A DNA stretch of 64,000 bases from NCBI RefSeq assembly GCF_003610555.1, contig NZ_RAPQ01000012.1, positions 1 through 64,000 on the forward strand, in the 5' to 3' direction. Both the position numbers and the translations under genes were made by a program. Positions within the stretch are counted from its first letter, which is position 1. The number at the start of each line of letters is the position of its first letter. This stretch comes from Marinifilum flexuosum (lineage in GTDB: Bacteria > Bacteroidota > Bacteroidia > Bacteroidales > Marinifilaceae). This document shows, piece by piece, positions 27,458 to 36,385 of this stretch. Below the pieces are notes generated by a model, which saw only the letters and a list, made by a program, of their open reading frames with translations, was not told the DNA's origin and did no database searches.

Positions 27458-28156
27458 TTACTTCATCATTGCTTTCGCTCTTGTAATGTATTTTTCAATA
27501 TCACGAGCTTCTGCTGATTTAGCAAAATCTTTCTCAATTTTTTCGTAAGCAGACAATGCTTTTTTATACTCTCCCATCATTTCGTAAGCTAAACCAGCTT
27601 TTTGCAAGTAAATAGGAGTTGTAAAATCATTTGCATTGATTGTACTTGCATCCATATAGTTCGAAGCAGCTTTAGCATTTTCTCCTAATTCCATATAAGC
27701 ATCACCAGCTGCAGCTTTAGCTAAAGAACTTAAAAGGAAATCATCTGAACTAAAAGATTTAAGATTATCAATCGCATTTTGATACTCACCAATTCTTAAA
27801 TATGAAATACCAGCATAGTACTTAGAAAGATTACCAGCTGCAGTTGAACCAAATTCGTCAACAATTTCTAAAAATCCAGGATAGTTTTCGTCACCATTTA
27901 AAGCCAATTTAAATGAATCTTGTTCGAAATATCTTTGAGCCTGGAACAATTGATTCTGAGCTTTTTCTTCAAGAGGAGTTTTGTAATACTTTTGATAAGC
28001 AAAAATTGCAACAGCAACCAAAATAACAGCAAAAGCAATGCTAGTCAATTTCTTTTGGTTCTTCTCTATATATTGTTCAGTTTTACTTAACGCCTCTTCT
28101 AGATTCTCGAAATTATCCGCAGTTTCCGGATTGTTTTTGTTCTTCGACATACTCAA
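27458..28156 (-). CDS. membrane-anchored tetratricopeptide protein (YfgM-like)
   Basis: The 232-residue protein has one N-terminal membrane helix (about 40-58, LTSIAFAVILVAVAIFAYQ) and then TPR helices rich in Ala, Leu and Tyr (for example YYAGISYLRIGEYQNAIDNL). A soluble TPR domain after an N-terminal anchor resembles YfgM, a partner of the secretion/chaperone machinery. In Bacteroidota such genes often sit next to recF, as here on the opposite strand. Start Met 28156 or the one two codons later. Confidence 0.8.
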   Translation of the reverse strand: MSMSKNKNNPETADNFENLEEALSKTEQYIEKNQKKLTSIAFAVILVAVAIFAYQKYYKTPLEEKAQNQLFQAQRYFEQDSFKLALNGDENYPGFLEIVDEFGSTAAGNLSKYYAGISYLRIGEYQNAIDNLKSFSSDDFLLSSLAKAAAGDAYMELGENAKAASNYMDASTINANDFTTPIYLQKAGLAYEMMGEYKKALSAYEKIEKDFAKSAEARDIEKYITRAKAMMK

Positions 28157-28274
28157 ATAATTAATAGGTTTATTTTTTCTAACGCAAATGTAATTTTTTT
28201 TACCAAATATTAAGCATGATTAATATAAAAAATGAGAATAAATTAGAACTTAATTATTGCAAAGCTTTCGCTGA

Positions 28275-28302
28275 TTTGAATTGATTTTATTTCGTAATTT
28301 TG
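28275..28302 (+). promoter_or_regulatory. probable recF promoter
   Basis: TTTG at 28275-28278 and TAATTTTG at 28295-28302 match the Bacteroidota promoter, with a 16-bp spacer that is short. The position argues that translation starts at ATG 28327 and not at the upstream TTG inside the -7 box. Confidence 0.55.
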
Positions 28303-28326
28303 CAGCGTTACCTTAAAGTTTTACAC

Positions 28327-29436
28327 ATGCATCTTGAAAAACTATCTCTTATAAACTACAAGAACATACTTGAGTTGGAATTAAATTTTTCTCCAAAAAT
28401 CAATTGTTTTATCGGCAATAATGGAATGGGAAAAACCAATCTTCTCGATGCAGTTTACTACTTAAGCTTCTGTAAAAGCTTCTTTTCGTCTACCGATCAG
28501 CACAACATCAATCATGATGCTCAATTCATGGTTTTAGAAGGAAATTATCAACGTAAAGACTTGGAAGAAGTGGTTTATTGCGGTGTAAAGCGTGGACAAA
28601 AGAAGAATTTCAAGCGAAACAAAAAGGAGTACAAAAAACTATCTGAGCACATTGGCTTGCTTCCTATTGTTATGGTCTCTCCTGCCGATGGCAGATTAAT
28701 TACCGATGGCAGCGAGGAACGCAGAAAGTACATGGACAGTGTAATATCGCAATACGACAGAAAATACCTGGATGATCTGATTCGCTACAATCGAGTTATT
28801 CAACAACGGAATAAATTATTGAAAGATTTTGCTGCAGGAACCAAATACGACGAAGACACCTTAAGCATTTGGGATGAGCAGCTAATAAATTTAGGTGCCG
28901 AAATCTATAAGAAGAGAAAAGATTTTCTGCACAAATTAATGCCAGTTTTCCAGGAATACTATTCTATTATTTCTCAGGGAAACGAAATTGTTAGCCTGGA
29001 GTACAAATCGCAATTGCACGAACATGGAATGCGTGAATTATTGGACAATGCACGTTGGAAAGATCAGGTAATGCAATATACAACAGTGGGAATTCACAAG
29101 GATGATTTGGTCCTAAACTTAGGAAAGTTTCCAATTAAGAAAATGGGTTCTCAGGGACAAAAAAAGACTTATCTAATTGCGCTAAAGCTGGCTCAGTTTG
29201 AATTCATAAAACAAATTGCAGGCTTTACCCCTATCCTTTTGTTAGATGATATTTTCGATAAACTAGATTCAAATCGCGTTGAGCAAATTGTTCGTTTGGT
29301 TTCAGAAGAACGATTTGGTCAGATTTTCATTTCTGATACCAATCGCGATCATTTGGATGAAATCCTATCAGGATCAGCTCTGGAATATCAACTTTTTACC
29401 ATTGCTAACGGTGCTATTGTAAATTCGGAATCATGA
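28327..29436 (+). CDS. recF: DNA recombination/repair ATPase RecF
   Basis: From ATG 28327 the protein has 369 residues. It opens HLEKLSLINYKNILELEL, typical of RecF. Walker A is GNNGMGKTNLLDA; the signature region and Walker B LLLDDIFDKLD lie near the end. RecF loads RecA at single-strand gaps with RecO and RecR. It overlaps the dciA-like gene by 4 bp (ATGA), so the two are co-translated. Confidence 0.95.
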   Translation: MHLEKLSLINYKNILELELNFSPKINCFIGNNGMGKTNLLDAVYYLSFCKSFFSSTDQHNINHDAQFMVLEGNYQRKDLEEVVYCGVKRGQKKNFKRNKKEYKKLSEHIGLLPIVMVSPADGRLITDGSEERRKYMDSVISQYDRKYLDDLIRYNRVIQQRNKLLKDFAAGTKYDEDTLSIWDEQLINLGAEIYKKRKDFLHKLMPVFQEYYSIISQGNEIVSLEYKSQLHEHGMRELLDNARWKDQVMQYTTVGIHKDDLVLNLGKFPIKKMGSQGQKKTYLIALKLAQFEFIKQIAGFTPILLLDDIFDKLDSNRVEQIVRLVSEERFGQIFISDTNRDHLDEILSGSALEYQLFTIANGAIVNSES

Positions 29437-29723
29437 GAAGAAGCAACACTCAAAAAATAGATGAATTGATCAAGGAAGTTCTAAAAGAATCGAAACTTGA
29501 TGTAAAATTGAAAGAATATGAGTTGGTAAACTCATGGGAAAAAGTAATTGGGAAAACAGTAGCCAATGCTACTACCGATATCTACATTCGTAACCGAAGA
29601 TTATTCGTTGCTGTTCGCTCATCGGTAATCCGAAACGAACTCATGATCATACGAGATGGATTGGCAAAAGCACTAAATCGAGAAGTTCAGGCGAATATTA
29701 TAGATGAAATTGTAGTGAGATAA
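29433..29723 (+). CDS. DciA-like protein (DUF721)
   Basis: The 96-residue protein is a DUF721 member, the DciA family that loads the replicative helicase DnaB in bacteria lacking DnaC. It has the KH-like core VNSWEKVIGKTVANATTDIY. The coupling to recF (ATGA overlap) matches the usual recF-dciA order in Bacteroidota. Confidence 0.88.
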   Translation: MRRSNTQKIDELIKEVLKESKLDVKLKEYELVNSWEKVIGKTVANATTDIYIRNRRLFVAVRSSVIRNELMIIRDGLAKALNREVQANIIDEIVVR

Positions 29724-29725
29724 AA

Positions 29726-29756
29726 AAAGCACATCAATAAGTTATTAATGTGCTTT
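29726..29756. terminator. bidirectional terminator
   Basis: AAAGCACAT pairs with ATGTGCTTT; an A run precedes it. It separates dciA from the convergent ndk. Confidence 0.8.
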
Positions 29757-29775
29757 CCGAATATTTTGATATAAT

Positions 29776-30195
29776 TTAAATCACTTCAGTTGCCGAGAAA
29801 TAAAATGCTCCTTCGATACAAGCATTCTCATCGCTATCCGAGCCATGTACAGCATTTTTCGACATTGATTCAGCAAACTCTTTACGAATTGTACCCTCAT
29901 CTGCTTCGGCAGGATTGGTTGCACCAATTAACTTTCTGAAAGCAGCCACAGCATCTTCCTTTTCCAAAATTGCAGCTACAATAGGACCTGAACTCATAAA
30001 GTCGGTCAATTCATCGTAAAACGGACGTTCCTTATGAACTTCGTAAAATTTCTTAGCTTGTTCCTTTGTAATTTGAGTGTATTTCATGGCTGCAATTCTA
30101 AAACCAGCTTCGTTAATTTTTGCAAGAATTGCTCCAATATGACCCGCTGCTACAGCATCAGGCTTAATCATTGTAAAAGTTCTATCGCTTCTCAT
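29776..30195 (-). CDS. ndk: nucleoside diphosphate kinase
   Basis: The 139-residue protein opens [17 protein letters not shown] and carries the active-site His in NAVHGSDS. It balances nucleoside triphosphate pools by phosphate transfer. Full length for the family; monocistronic. Confidence 0.97.
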   Translation of the reverse strand: MRSDRTFTMIKPDAVAAGHIGAILAKINEAGFRIAAMKYTQITKEQAKKFYEVHKERPFYDELTDFMSSGPIVAAILEKEDAVAAFRKLIGATNPAEADEGTIRKEFAESMSKNAVHGSDSDENACIEGAFYFSATEVI

Positions 30196-30404
30196 TAATT
30201 TGTGTGTATAAGTTTAACCTAGGTATACAAAAATAATATTTCTGTCTAGGCATGCAATAGAATAGAACTATTTATTTGGATTAATTCTAGTTAATTTATC
30301 CAATAAACCTCAATTACATCTACAATTATTTTTTGATGATGAAATCTGCATCGCAATCTTTATCTTTACCCACTAATTTTTGAATCATCTTTACTCTTAA
30401 GAGA

Positions 30405-31439
30405 ATGAATAATATAAAGAATAGAATTGATAGTGATTTGATTAAGAAGGCAGAAGTTCTGCTGGAAGAATCAAAACAAATTGCAATAATCCCACATTCT
30501 GGTCCTGATGGTGATGCCATTGGTTCATCCTTAGCCTTGTACCAGTACTTAAAGAAAAAAGGCAAAGAATCTAAAATAATTAGTCCAAGTGATTATCCAG
30601 TATTCTTAAACTGGTTACCTCAGAACTCAGAGGTTTTAATATTCCCTTCGAATAAGAAGAAAGCTAAGGATTATTTAAAATCATCCGATTTGGTATTTAT
30701 TGTAGATCACAACTCATTTAAAAGATCAGGAGATTTGGAGAAAATTCTACAAGATTTACCTGCAAAGAAGATCATGATTGATCACCATCCGGAACCTGAA
30801 CAAATTGTTGATTTGATGTTTTCAGATACAGCAATGTGTGCCACTTGCGAGTTAATGTATGAATTTATCGAAGCTCTTGGAGATGAGAACCTAATCGACA
30901 CTCACATTGCAGAATGCCTATACACAGGAATCGTTACGGATACAGGAGGATTGAGTTATAATTCATCTAATCCAAGGACCTACCAAATTGTAGGAGATTT
31001 ATTGGCAAGAGGAATCGATAAGAGTAAAATTCACTCGAATGTATACGATAATTTCTCCACCTATAGAATGAAACTATTAGGCCACTGTTTGGATCAAGGA
31101 CTTGAGGTTTTAAGTGAATATCAAACCGCAATTATCACTTTAACCAAAGACGATTTACTACGATTCAACTACAAAGATGGCGATACTGAAGGTTTTGTAA
31201 ATTATCCTCTATCTATACAAGGAATGTTGGCATCAGTAATATTTATTGAAAAAGAGGATATGGTAAAAATCTCTTTCCGCTCGAAAGGAAACGTGCCAAT
31301 TAACACGGTTGCTGCCGAACACTTTAATGGTGGAGGCCATATGAATGCTGCTGGTGGTCGCACTACCGACAAATTAAGCGAGGCAATTGCCAAGTTTAAA
31401 AAAGTATTACCTGAGTTTTATAAAAGTCTTGACGTCTAA
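30405..31439 (+). CDS. nrnA: DHH/DHHA1 phosphoesterase, NrnA type
   Basis: The 344-residue protein has the DHH-domain motifs SGPDGDAIGSS, VDHNSFKRSG and IDHHPE and the DHHA1 motif GGGHMNAAGG. NrnA-type enzymes degrade short oligoribonucleotides and can dephosphorylate pAp. Single gene; a candidate structured RNA follows its stop. Confidence 0.92.
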   Translation: MNNIKNRIDSDLIKKAEVLLEESKQIAIIPHSGPDGDAIGSSLALYQYLKKKGKESKIISPSDYPVFLNWLPQNSEVLIFPSNKKKAKDYLKSSDLVFIVDHNSFKRSGDLEKILQDLPAKKIMIDHHPEPEQIVDLMFSDTAMCATCELMYEFIEALGDENLIDTHIAECLYTGIVTDTGGLSYNSSNPRTYQIVGDLLARGIDKSKIHSNVYDNFSTYRMKLLGHCLDQGLEVLSEYQTAIITLTKDDLLRFNYKDGDTEGFVNYPLSIQGMLASVIFIEKEDMVKISFRSKGNVPINTVAAEHFNGGGHMNAAGGRTTDKLSEAIAKFKKVLPEFYKSLDV

Positions 31440-31454
31440 TTTAGACAACAAAAA

Positions 31455-31642
31455 AGACCTGATGGTATGATATTTGTGTTATTTAAGGCGACCATAGTCT
31501 TGTCTTACATAGTGGTTTTGTAAATTTTAGGGGATATTAAGACTAAGTCAAGAAATGATCCCGGTTTTAGGCGGTCGGGATTATGCCTAAATTTTTAACT
31601 ATGATGTTCGCAGCGCAGGTTTTTACAATCTGCGCTGTTTTT
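31455..31642 (+). ncRNA. candidate structured RNA with pseudoknot and terminator
   Basis: This convergent intergenic stretch has TAGTCTT (31495) pairing with AAGACTA (31539) and an H-type pseudoknot: ATCCCG (31558)/CGGGAT (31576) interleaved with TTTAGGC (31566)/GCCTAAA (31585). A terminator follows, CAGCGCAG (31611)/CTGCGCTG (31630) with T5. No open frame fits. It could be a small RNA or the 3' UTR of the phosphoesterase gene; the terminator is on the plus strand. The 5' end is not fixed. Confidence 0.5.
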
Positions 31643-31649
31643 ATTTGAA

Positions 31650-32357
31650 TTATTTTTCTCTGTGCATTAGGAAAATAGCTGGTTTCTTGTGTAAATCGAT
31701 ATCCATTCCTTTCCATGCTTTTACCGGAAGAGTTTTAATAAACTCACTCTCCATGGTAATATCAACTGCAATACACAGTTTTGTACCACCACTGCAATTT
31801 GCAATTAAATCTTCAACCAATTTATTGTTACGATATGGTGCCTCGATAAAAATTTGCGTTTGATTTTCGCTTAAAGATCTTGAATCTAACTGCTTTATTT
31901 TCTTGGCTCGTTCATTGGATTTTATTGGCAAATATCCGTTGAAGGCAAAGTTTTGTCCGTTAAATCCTGATGCCATCAGCGACATTAAAATGGAAGATGG
32001 ACCAACCAATGGTACTACTTGAATATTCTTTTCGTGAGCCAATTTTACAACGTCTGCTCCCGGATCGGCAACACCTGGACAACCTGCTTCCGAAATAATT
32101 CCGATATCAAAATCTTTTATCGCATTCAGATATCCTGAAATTTCGTTAGGCGAACTGTGTTTATTTAATTCGTAAAAGCGAAGTTCATCAATATCAATAG
32201 CTGAATTTACCTTTTTAAGATATCTGCGTGCTGTTCTTATATTTTCCACAATAAAATGCTTAATCGTAGGAATCAGCTCTTGAATATCCTGAGGAATTAC
32301 CTGATTAATGGATGTGTCTCCCAAAGTTGTTGGGATAAGGTATAACTTGCCTTTCAT
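31650..32357 (-). CDS. RsmI-like SAM-dependent methyltransferase
   Basis: The 235-residue protein belongs to the tetrapyrrole-methylase fold group that includes RsmI. Characteristic are SEAGCPGVADPGADVVKLAH, VPLVGPSSILMSLMASGFNG and FIEAPYRNNKLVEDL. RsmI methylates the 2'-O of C1402 in 16S rRNA; Bacteroidota have a shortened paralog of this type, so the target may differ. Single gene. Confidence 0.87.
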   Translation of the reverse strand: MKGKLYLIPTTLGDTSINQVIPQDIQELIPTIKHFIVENIRTARRYLKKVNSAIDIDELRFYELNKHSSPNEISGYLNAIKDFDIGIISEAGCPGVADPGADVVKLAHEKNIQVVPLVGPSSILMSLMASGFNGQNFAFNGYLPIKSNERAKKIKQLDSRSLSENQTQIFIEAPYRNNKLVEDLIANCSGGTKLCIAVDITMESEFIKTLPVKAWKGMDIDLHKKPAIFLMHREK

Positions 32358-32593
32358 GATGATTTAATTTTCGGCAAATGTACAAAATTACTTGTATTAT
32401 TAATTTTGTATCAAGTTGGAATTATCGTTTTGTAAACCGGCGTACCAAAAAAGAGTGCATATCGCCTCCACTTTTTATTTTTCTACCGACCTATTATTCT
32501 CTTTTGTTTTCTATCTGGAATAATTCTAAATAATTTTGAAACCATTCAAAAAAGTTTCATCTTTACATCTAAATCATCGTTTATCATTACAAA

Positions 32594-33526
32594 ATGAAAG
32601 AACTTGCTACAAAAATCATATTAAATAGAAACTTCATCTTGGTATTGGCAGTCATTTTAGGCTTAGCCATTGGCCAGCATGCATCCCTGTTTAAAAATTA
32701 CACTTTTTACGTATTGGCCGTGGTTATGACCTTCTCTACAACAGGAATTTCAACCAAAGCCATGTTTCCATTAAAAAAAATGATCAAACCAATGATTATT
32801 GGTTCCCTTCTAAATTATGTGGTTTTTGGAGCAGTAGTTATTTCTCTTTCTTATTTCCTAATGCCTACCCCCGAATTGTTTTTAGGATTTGTAGTGATCG
32901 CTTCTACGCCTCCAGGTGTTGCTGTTATTCCATTTTCTCATATTCTGGATGGTGATTTGAAATATGCCATTGTAGGAACTTTAGGTGCATTTATATCTTC
33001 ATTATTTTTTGCACCGCTAATCGTAGGCCTATTCTCAAATGTTGACGGAGGAATAAACCCTACAGATTTATTCATTGCTATGGTTCAGCTGGTAATAGTT
33101 CCTTTGTTGATTTCCAGACTTCTACTGTGGAAGCCTATAAAACCAACAGTAGAAAAAGTAAGAGGTAGAATTGTTGATTGGGGCTTTGCACTCATAATTT
33201 TTACCGCTGTAGGTTTAAACCGACAGGTATTTTTTTCTAATTTTGAAATACTCTTACTGGTTTCTTTGGTTTTATTTCTGGGGATATTTGGTTTAGGATG
33301 GACTTTTGAGAAAATAAGCAAAAAAATTGGAGTTGCTGCTCCTGTTGCAATGACTCAAAACTTATTGGTAACGGTAAAAAGCTCTGGTTTTGCTGTGGTT
33401 ACAGCATTAACTTTATTTGGCGAAAAAGCTGCAATTCCATCTGCTGTTTTAGCGGTATTTGTATTGGCCTATTTACTATTTCTATCCATCCGAAAAGAAC
33501 TCAGAGATTCAAAAAAATCAAATTAG
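32594..33526 (+). CDS. BASS-like membrane transporter
   Basis: The 310-residue protein has about ten membrane helices, including the conserved crossover region STPPGVAVIPFSHILDGD and, later, TQNLLVTVKSSGFAVVTALT. This resembles the bile acid:sodium symporter (BASS/ArsB-like) fold. The substrate cannot be told. It is followed by the MBL-fold gene, 30 bp away on the same strand, which suggests an operon. Confidence 0.75.
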   Translation: MKELATKIILNRNFILVLAVILGLAIGQHASLFKNYTFYVLAVVMTFSTTGISTKAMFPLKKMIKPMIIGSLLNYVVFGAVVISLSYFLMPTPELFLGFVVIASTPPGVAVIPFSHILDGDLKYAIVGTLGAFISSLFFAPLIVGLFSNVDGGINPTDLFIAMVQLVIVPLLISRLLLWKPIKPTVEKVRGRIVDWGFALIIFTAVGLNRQVFFSNFEILLLVSLVLFLGIFGLGWTFEKISKKIGVAAPVAMTQNLLVTVKSSGFAVVTALTLFGEKAAIPSAVLAVFVLAYLLFLSIRKELRDSKKSN

Positions 33527-33556
33527 GTAAGAGTTGAATTCTGATTAGAACAAAGC

Positions 33557-34321
33557 ATGGTAAAACTAACTTTTCTTGGAACTGGAACTTCTCAAGGCGT
33601 GCCAATTATTGCATGCAAATGCCCTGTTTGCTTATCTGAAAATAAAAAGGACAAGCGATTACGAACTTCTGTATTAATTCATATTGACAATCAAAACATT
33701 GTGATTGACAGTGGTCCTGATTTCAGGTACCAGATGCTGCGCGCTGGTGTAGAAAATATTTCCGCCATACTATTTACCCACGAGCATAAGGATCATACTG
33801 CAGGTTTGGATGATATTAGAGCATTCAACTGGGTAAACAAAACTGCAGTAAATATTTATGCAGAGAGACGAGTTCAAGAATCTCTAAAAAAAGAATTTGC
33901 CTATGTTTTTGCAGAATTTAAGTATCCGGGCATTCCTCAAATGAATTTAATCGAGGTAACCAAGCAGGCATTCAGAATAAATGGAACAACGATTCAACCC
34001 ATAAGAGCCATGCACTTAAAACTTCCGGTTTATGGATATCGAATAGGAGATTTGGCTTACATCACTGATGCAAATTATATCTCGCCAGAAGAAATGGAGA
34101 AGCTAAAAGGCATAAAAGTATTGGTAGTTAATGCTCTTAGAAAAGAAAAGCACATTTCACATTACAATTTGTCAGAAGCTCTTGATCTGGTAAATGAATT
34201 AAAACCAGAAAAGGCCTACTTTACTCACATCAGTCACCAAATGGGATTCTATGATGATGTTCAGGCCGAACTTCCTGCAAATGTTTATTTGGCTTACGAT
34301 GAACTTACGATTGAAGTCTGA
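33557..34321 (+). CDS. MBL-fold metallohydrolase (PhnP/RNase Z-like)
   Basis: The 254-residue protein opens KLTFLGTGTSQGVPIIACKC and has the dinuclear metal motif THEHKDHTAGLDD, then ITDANYIS and LRKEKHISHYN with further His ligands. Related PhnP enzymes cleave cyclic phosphodiesters. It follows the transporter gene and may be co-transcribed. Confidence 0.9.
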   Translation: MVKLTFLGTGTSQGVPIIACKCPVCLSENKKDKRLRTSVLIHIDNQNIVIDSGPDFRYQMLRAGVENISAILFTHEHKDHTAGLDDIRAFNWVNKTAVNIYAERRVQESLKKEFAYVFAEFKYPGIPQMNLIEVTKQAFRINGTTIQPIRAMHLKLPVYGYRIGDLAYITDANYISPEEMEKLKGIKVLVVNALRKEKHISHYNLSEALDLVNELKPEKAYFTHISHQMGFYDDVQAELPANVYLAYDELTIEV

Positions 34322-34430
34322 CAGTCGAAAAGTAGAATGGGTAAAATGTTTGCACCTAAAAACTTAAATCTGCGAACTAATTTCTCCCCTTTAAGGTAGA
34401 TTAATTGGGGGTATCTGGAAGAAAAATCAA

Positions 34431-35642
34431 TTATCTCTCAACTTTTCTCATAAAAATCACACTCATTCCACCCAGAACAAAGAAAATGCTTCCTGCTAAC
34501 ATTAAGGCCGATGAGATGCTGTAATGGTCGGTGTACCATCCAAGGAATGGTCCTATTGCAGCAAAACAGATCCTGATAATAAAGTTGCGCACCGATAAAA
34601 CTGTTGCTCGCATATCAGACTCGGTAATTCTGTTGATGTAATCTTTCAACACAGGAGTAGCAATTCCTCGCACAAAATAAAAGAAAAACAGAACACCAAC
34701 TCCAATTAAAGAGTGAAACCAACCTGTTAAAATAAAGCCACTTGAAATACCAATTACGATAAAAACTGAAGTCCCTATTTTTCCCAAATATCCTTCAACC
34801 CGATGAGCCAACAAAGCCACAAAACCAACCGTTAAATTTAATAGGGTCCAAATCACTCCAATGGTGCTCACTTCCATATCTAAATCTTTTAAATAGGGCT
34901 GAATAAACCAAGCCAAAGTTAATGTAGCACAACCTATTACCGATGAAAGCATAATGTTCCAACGAAGTTTTGCACTATCCCAAAGGGAGAACTTAACAAT
35001 TGATAGGATGTGTTTGAAGCCAGCTTTCGATTTTTTAGAATCCTGATTGGGATCTAAAAGTAAAAATGCTGCTGGTATTGCTATAAAAGCAATAAATGAT
35101 TGCAATACAAAAGGAGTTCGCAAACTAATCAAAGCCAAGCTACCTCCTGCAATTCCGGCGATAGCTTCTGCAAAATTCCCAACTGACATTACTCTACTTT
35201 CCTGTTTTAGATATTCTTTTTCACGTTTCATTTTTAAAAGACTATCGTAAAGCATTGCCGAATCGGAGCCAGAAATAAAACTACTCCCTATTCCAAGAAT
35301 TAATTCAGCTGCAAGAAAGCCTGTAAACCCATAACTAAACGAGTAAACAACAAATCCCAAACATCCCAATATCGCACCAAGAATCAATGATTTTTTGCGC
35401 CCCCAGACATCGGCCAAATATCCCGAAGGAATTTCAAGAATTACAACAGCAACAGAATAAATCCCTTTTAGGGTAAGTACATCTTGCATGCTTAAACCAT
35501 TTTCCTGATAAAACAGAACAATGATGGGCATGGTTAGCATGAACCACTTTGCAATTTTAATAGCATATAGCTTAGGGATATTTCCTGCGTACGTTCTTGA
35601 CATTTTTCTAAATTGAATTGCAAAGATAATTTCTCTATTCAA
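34431..35642 (-). CDS. MFS transporter
   Basis: The 403-residue protein has 12 predicted membrane helices and the MFS loop motif GYLADVWGRKKSLILG after helix 2. It belongs to the major facilitator superfamily; the substrate is unknown. Starts at ATG 35642, 190 bp from the tRNA promoter. Confidence 0.9.
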   Translation of the reverse strand: MNREIIFAIQFRKMSRTYAGNIPKLYAIKIAKWFMLTMPIIVLFYQENGLSMQDVLTLKGIYSVAVVILEIPSGYLADVWGRKKSLILGAILGCLGFVVYSFSYGFTGFLAAELILGIGSSFISGSDSAMLYDSLLKMKREKEYLKQESRVMSVGNFAEAIAGIAGGSLALISLRTPFVLQSFIAFIAIPAAFLLLDPNQDSKKSKAGFKHILSIVKFSLWDSAKLRWNIMLSSVIGCATLTLAWFIQPYLKDLDMEVSTIGVIWTLLNLTVGFVALLAHRVEGYLGKIGTSVFIVIGISSGFILTGWFHSLIGVGVLFFFYFVRGIATPVLKDYINRITESDMRATVLSVRNFIIRICFAAIGPFLGWYTDHYSISSALMLAGSIFFVLGGMSVIFMRKVER

Positions 35643-35832
35643 ATCTTAAAACACCTTAAAAAAGAAGTTTTCTCTGAAAGAAAACCAAACTTCATCCAAA
35701 CTTTGCTCCAGAATTCCACACTCCTATTAAAAAATCTTTACCCACCATAAAAAACGTTGAAAATTATTCTTTCTGAAACCTAAGCATTTAGTGCGTTTCA
35801 GCTATTCTTTTCAAAAAAAAATCACAAAAACA

Positions 35833-35865
35833 TTTGCTTAAACGCGCAATTAATCCCTATATTTG
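35833..35865 (+). promoter_or_regulatory. promoter of the tRNA-Arg genes
   Basis: TTTG (35833-35836) and TATATTTG (35858-35865) fit the Bacteroidota promoter with a 21-bp spacer. It lies 17 bp before the first tRNA-Arg. Confidence 0.75.
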
Positions 35866-35882
35866 CATCGCCTTTTAAGGAT

Positions 35883-35957
35883 GGTCCAGTAGCTCAGTTG
35901 GATTAGAGCAACAGCCTTCTAAGCTGTGGGTCCCAGGTTCGAATCCTGGCTGGATCA
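35883..35957 (+). tRNA. tRNA-Arg(UCU), copy 1
   Basis: Acceptor GGTCCAG/CTGGATC, anticodon loop CTTCTAA (anticodon TCT), T loop GGTTCGAATCC. CCA is not encoded. Identical to the next copy. Confidence 0.95.
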
Positions 35958-36001
35958 CAAAACTTTCTTAAAAGTTAAAATTTTAATGTTTCTATAAGGC
36001 C

Positions 36002-36076
36002 GGTCCAGTAGCTCAGTTGGATTAGAGCAACAGCCTTCTAAGCTGTGGGTCCCAGGTTCGAATCCTGGCTGGATCA
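36002..36076 (+). tRNA. tRNA-Arg(UCU), copy 2, next to the prophage
   Basis: Identical to copy 1, separated by 44 bp. The prophage integrase follows. Integration at the 3' end of this tRNA is the likely route, so its end would be attL. Confidence 0.95.
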
Positions 36077-36080
36077 CGAA

Positions 36081-36106
36081 AGGGTAGCAAATTGCTACCC
36101 TTTTTT
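36081..36106 (+). terminator. terminator after tRNA-Arg copy 2
   Basis: GGGTAGCA and TGCTACCC form an 8-bp stem (36082-36100) with T6 following. It lies 5 bp after the tRNA; if the phage entered at the tRNA end it was brought by the phage. Confidence 0.88.
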
Positions 36107-36190
36107 GTTGTTATACCCCGCAAATCCTCGTAAATTTGGAATATCGGATTTTTTTTGAATGGCATTAAATATGCAATACCGTTCATATTT

Positions 36191-36365
36191 TTAGTACCAA
36201 TTCGATACCGTGCGTAGTACCCACCTATTTTTTAGGGTAAAAATCAGTATCGAAAATAGAAAGATTTGATGGTGAAAAAATGTGCAATAAATACCTGGTT
36301 GTTTTGATGCTGTTTTTTAATACCGAAAATCGGGTTTTAGTACCCAAATGAAAATTTAGTACCCA
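36191..36365. repeat. repeated TTAGTACC(CA) boxes near integrase start
   Basis: Four copies of (T)TAGTACC(C)(A) occur in the same orientation at 36191, 36215, 36338 and 36357 in the 308-bp gap before the integrase. Direct short repeats beside an integrase at its attachment end are typical of arm-type integrase sites. The rest of the gap has no gene. Confidence 0.55.
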
Positions 36366-36385
36366 CTTAATTAAGTCCCCAAATT

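Noticed and set aside
28300-28326. Upstream TTG start for recF
   Set aside because: It lies inside the likely -7 promoter box, and ATG 28327 fits the family start.
31645-31863. Plus-strand frame of 72 residues
   Set aside because: Antisense shadow of the RsmI-like gene.
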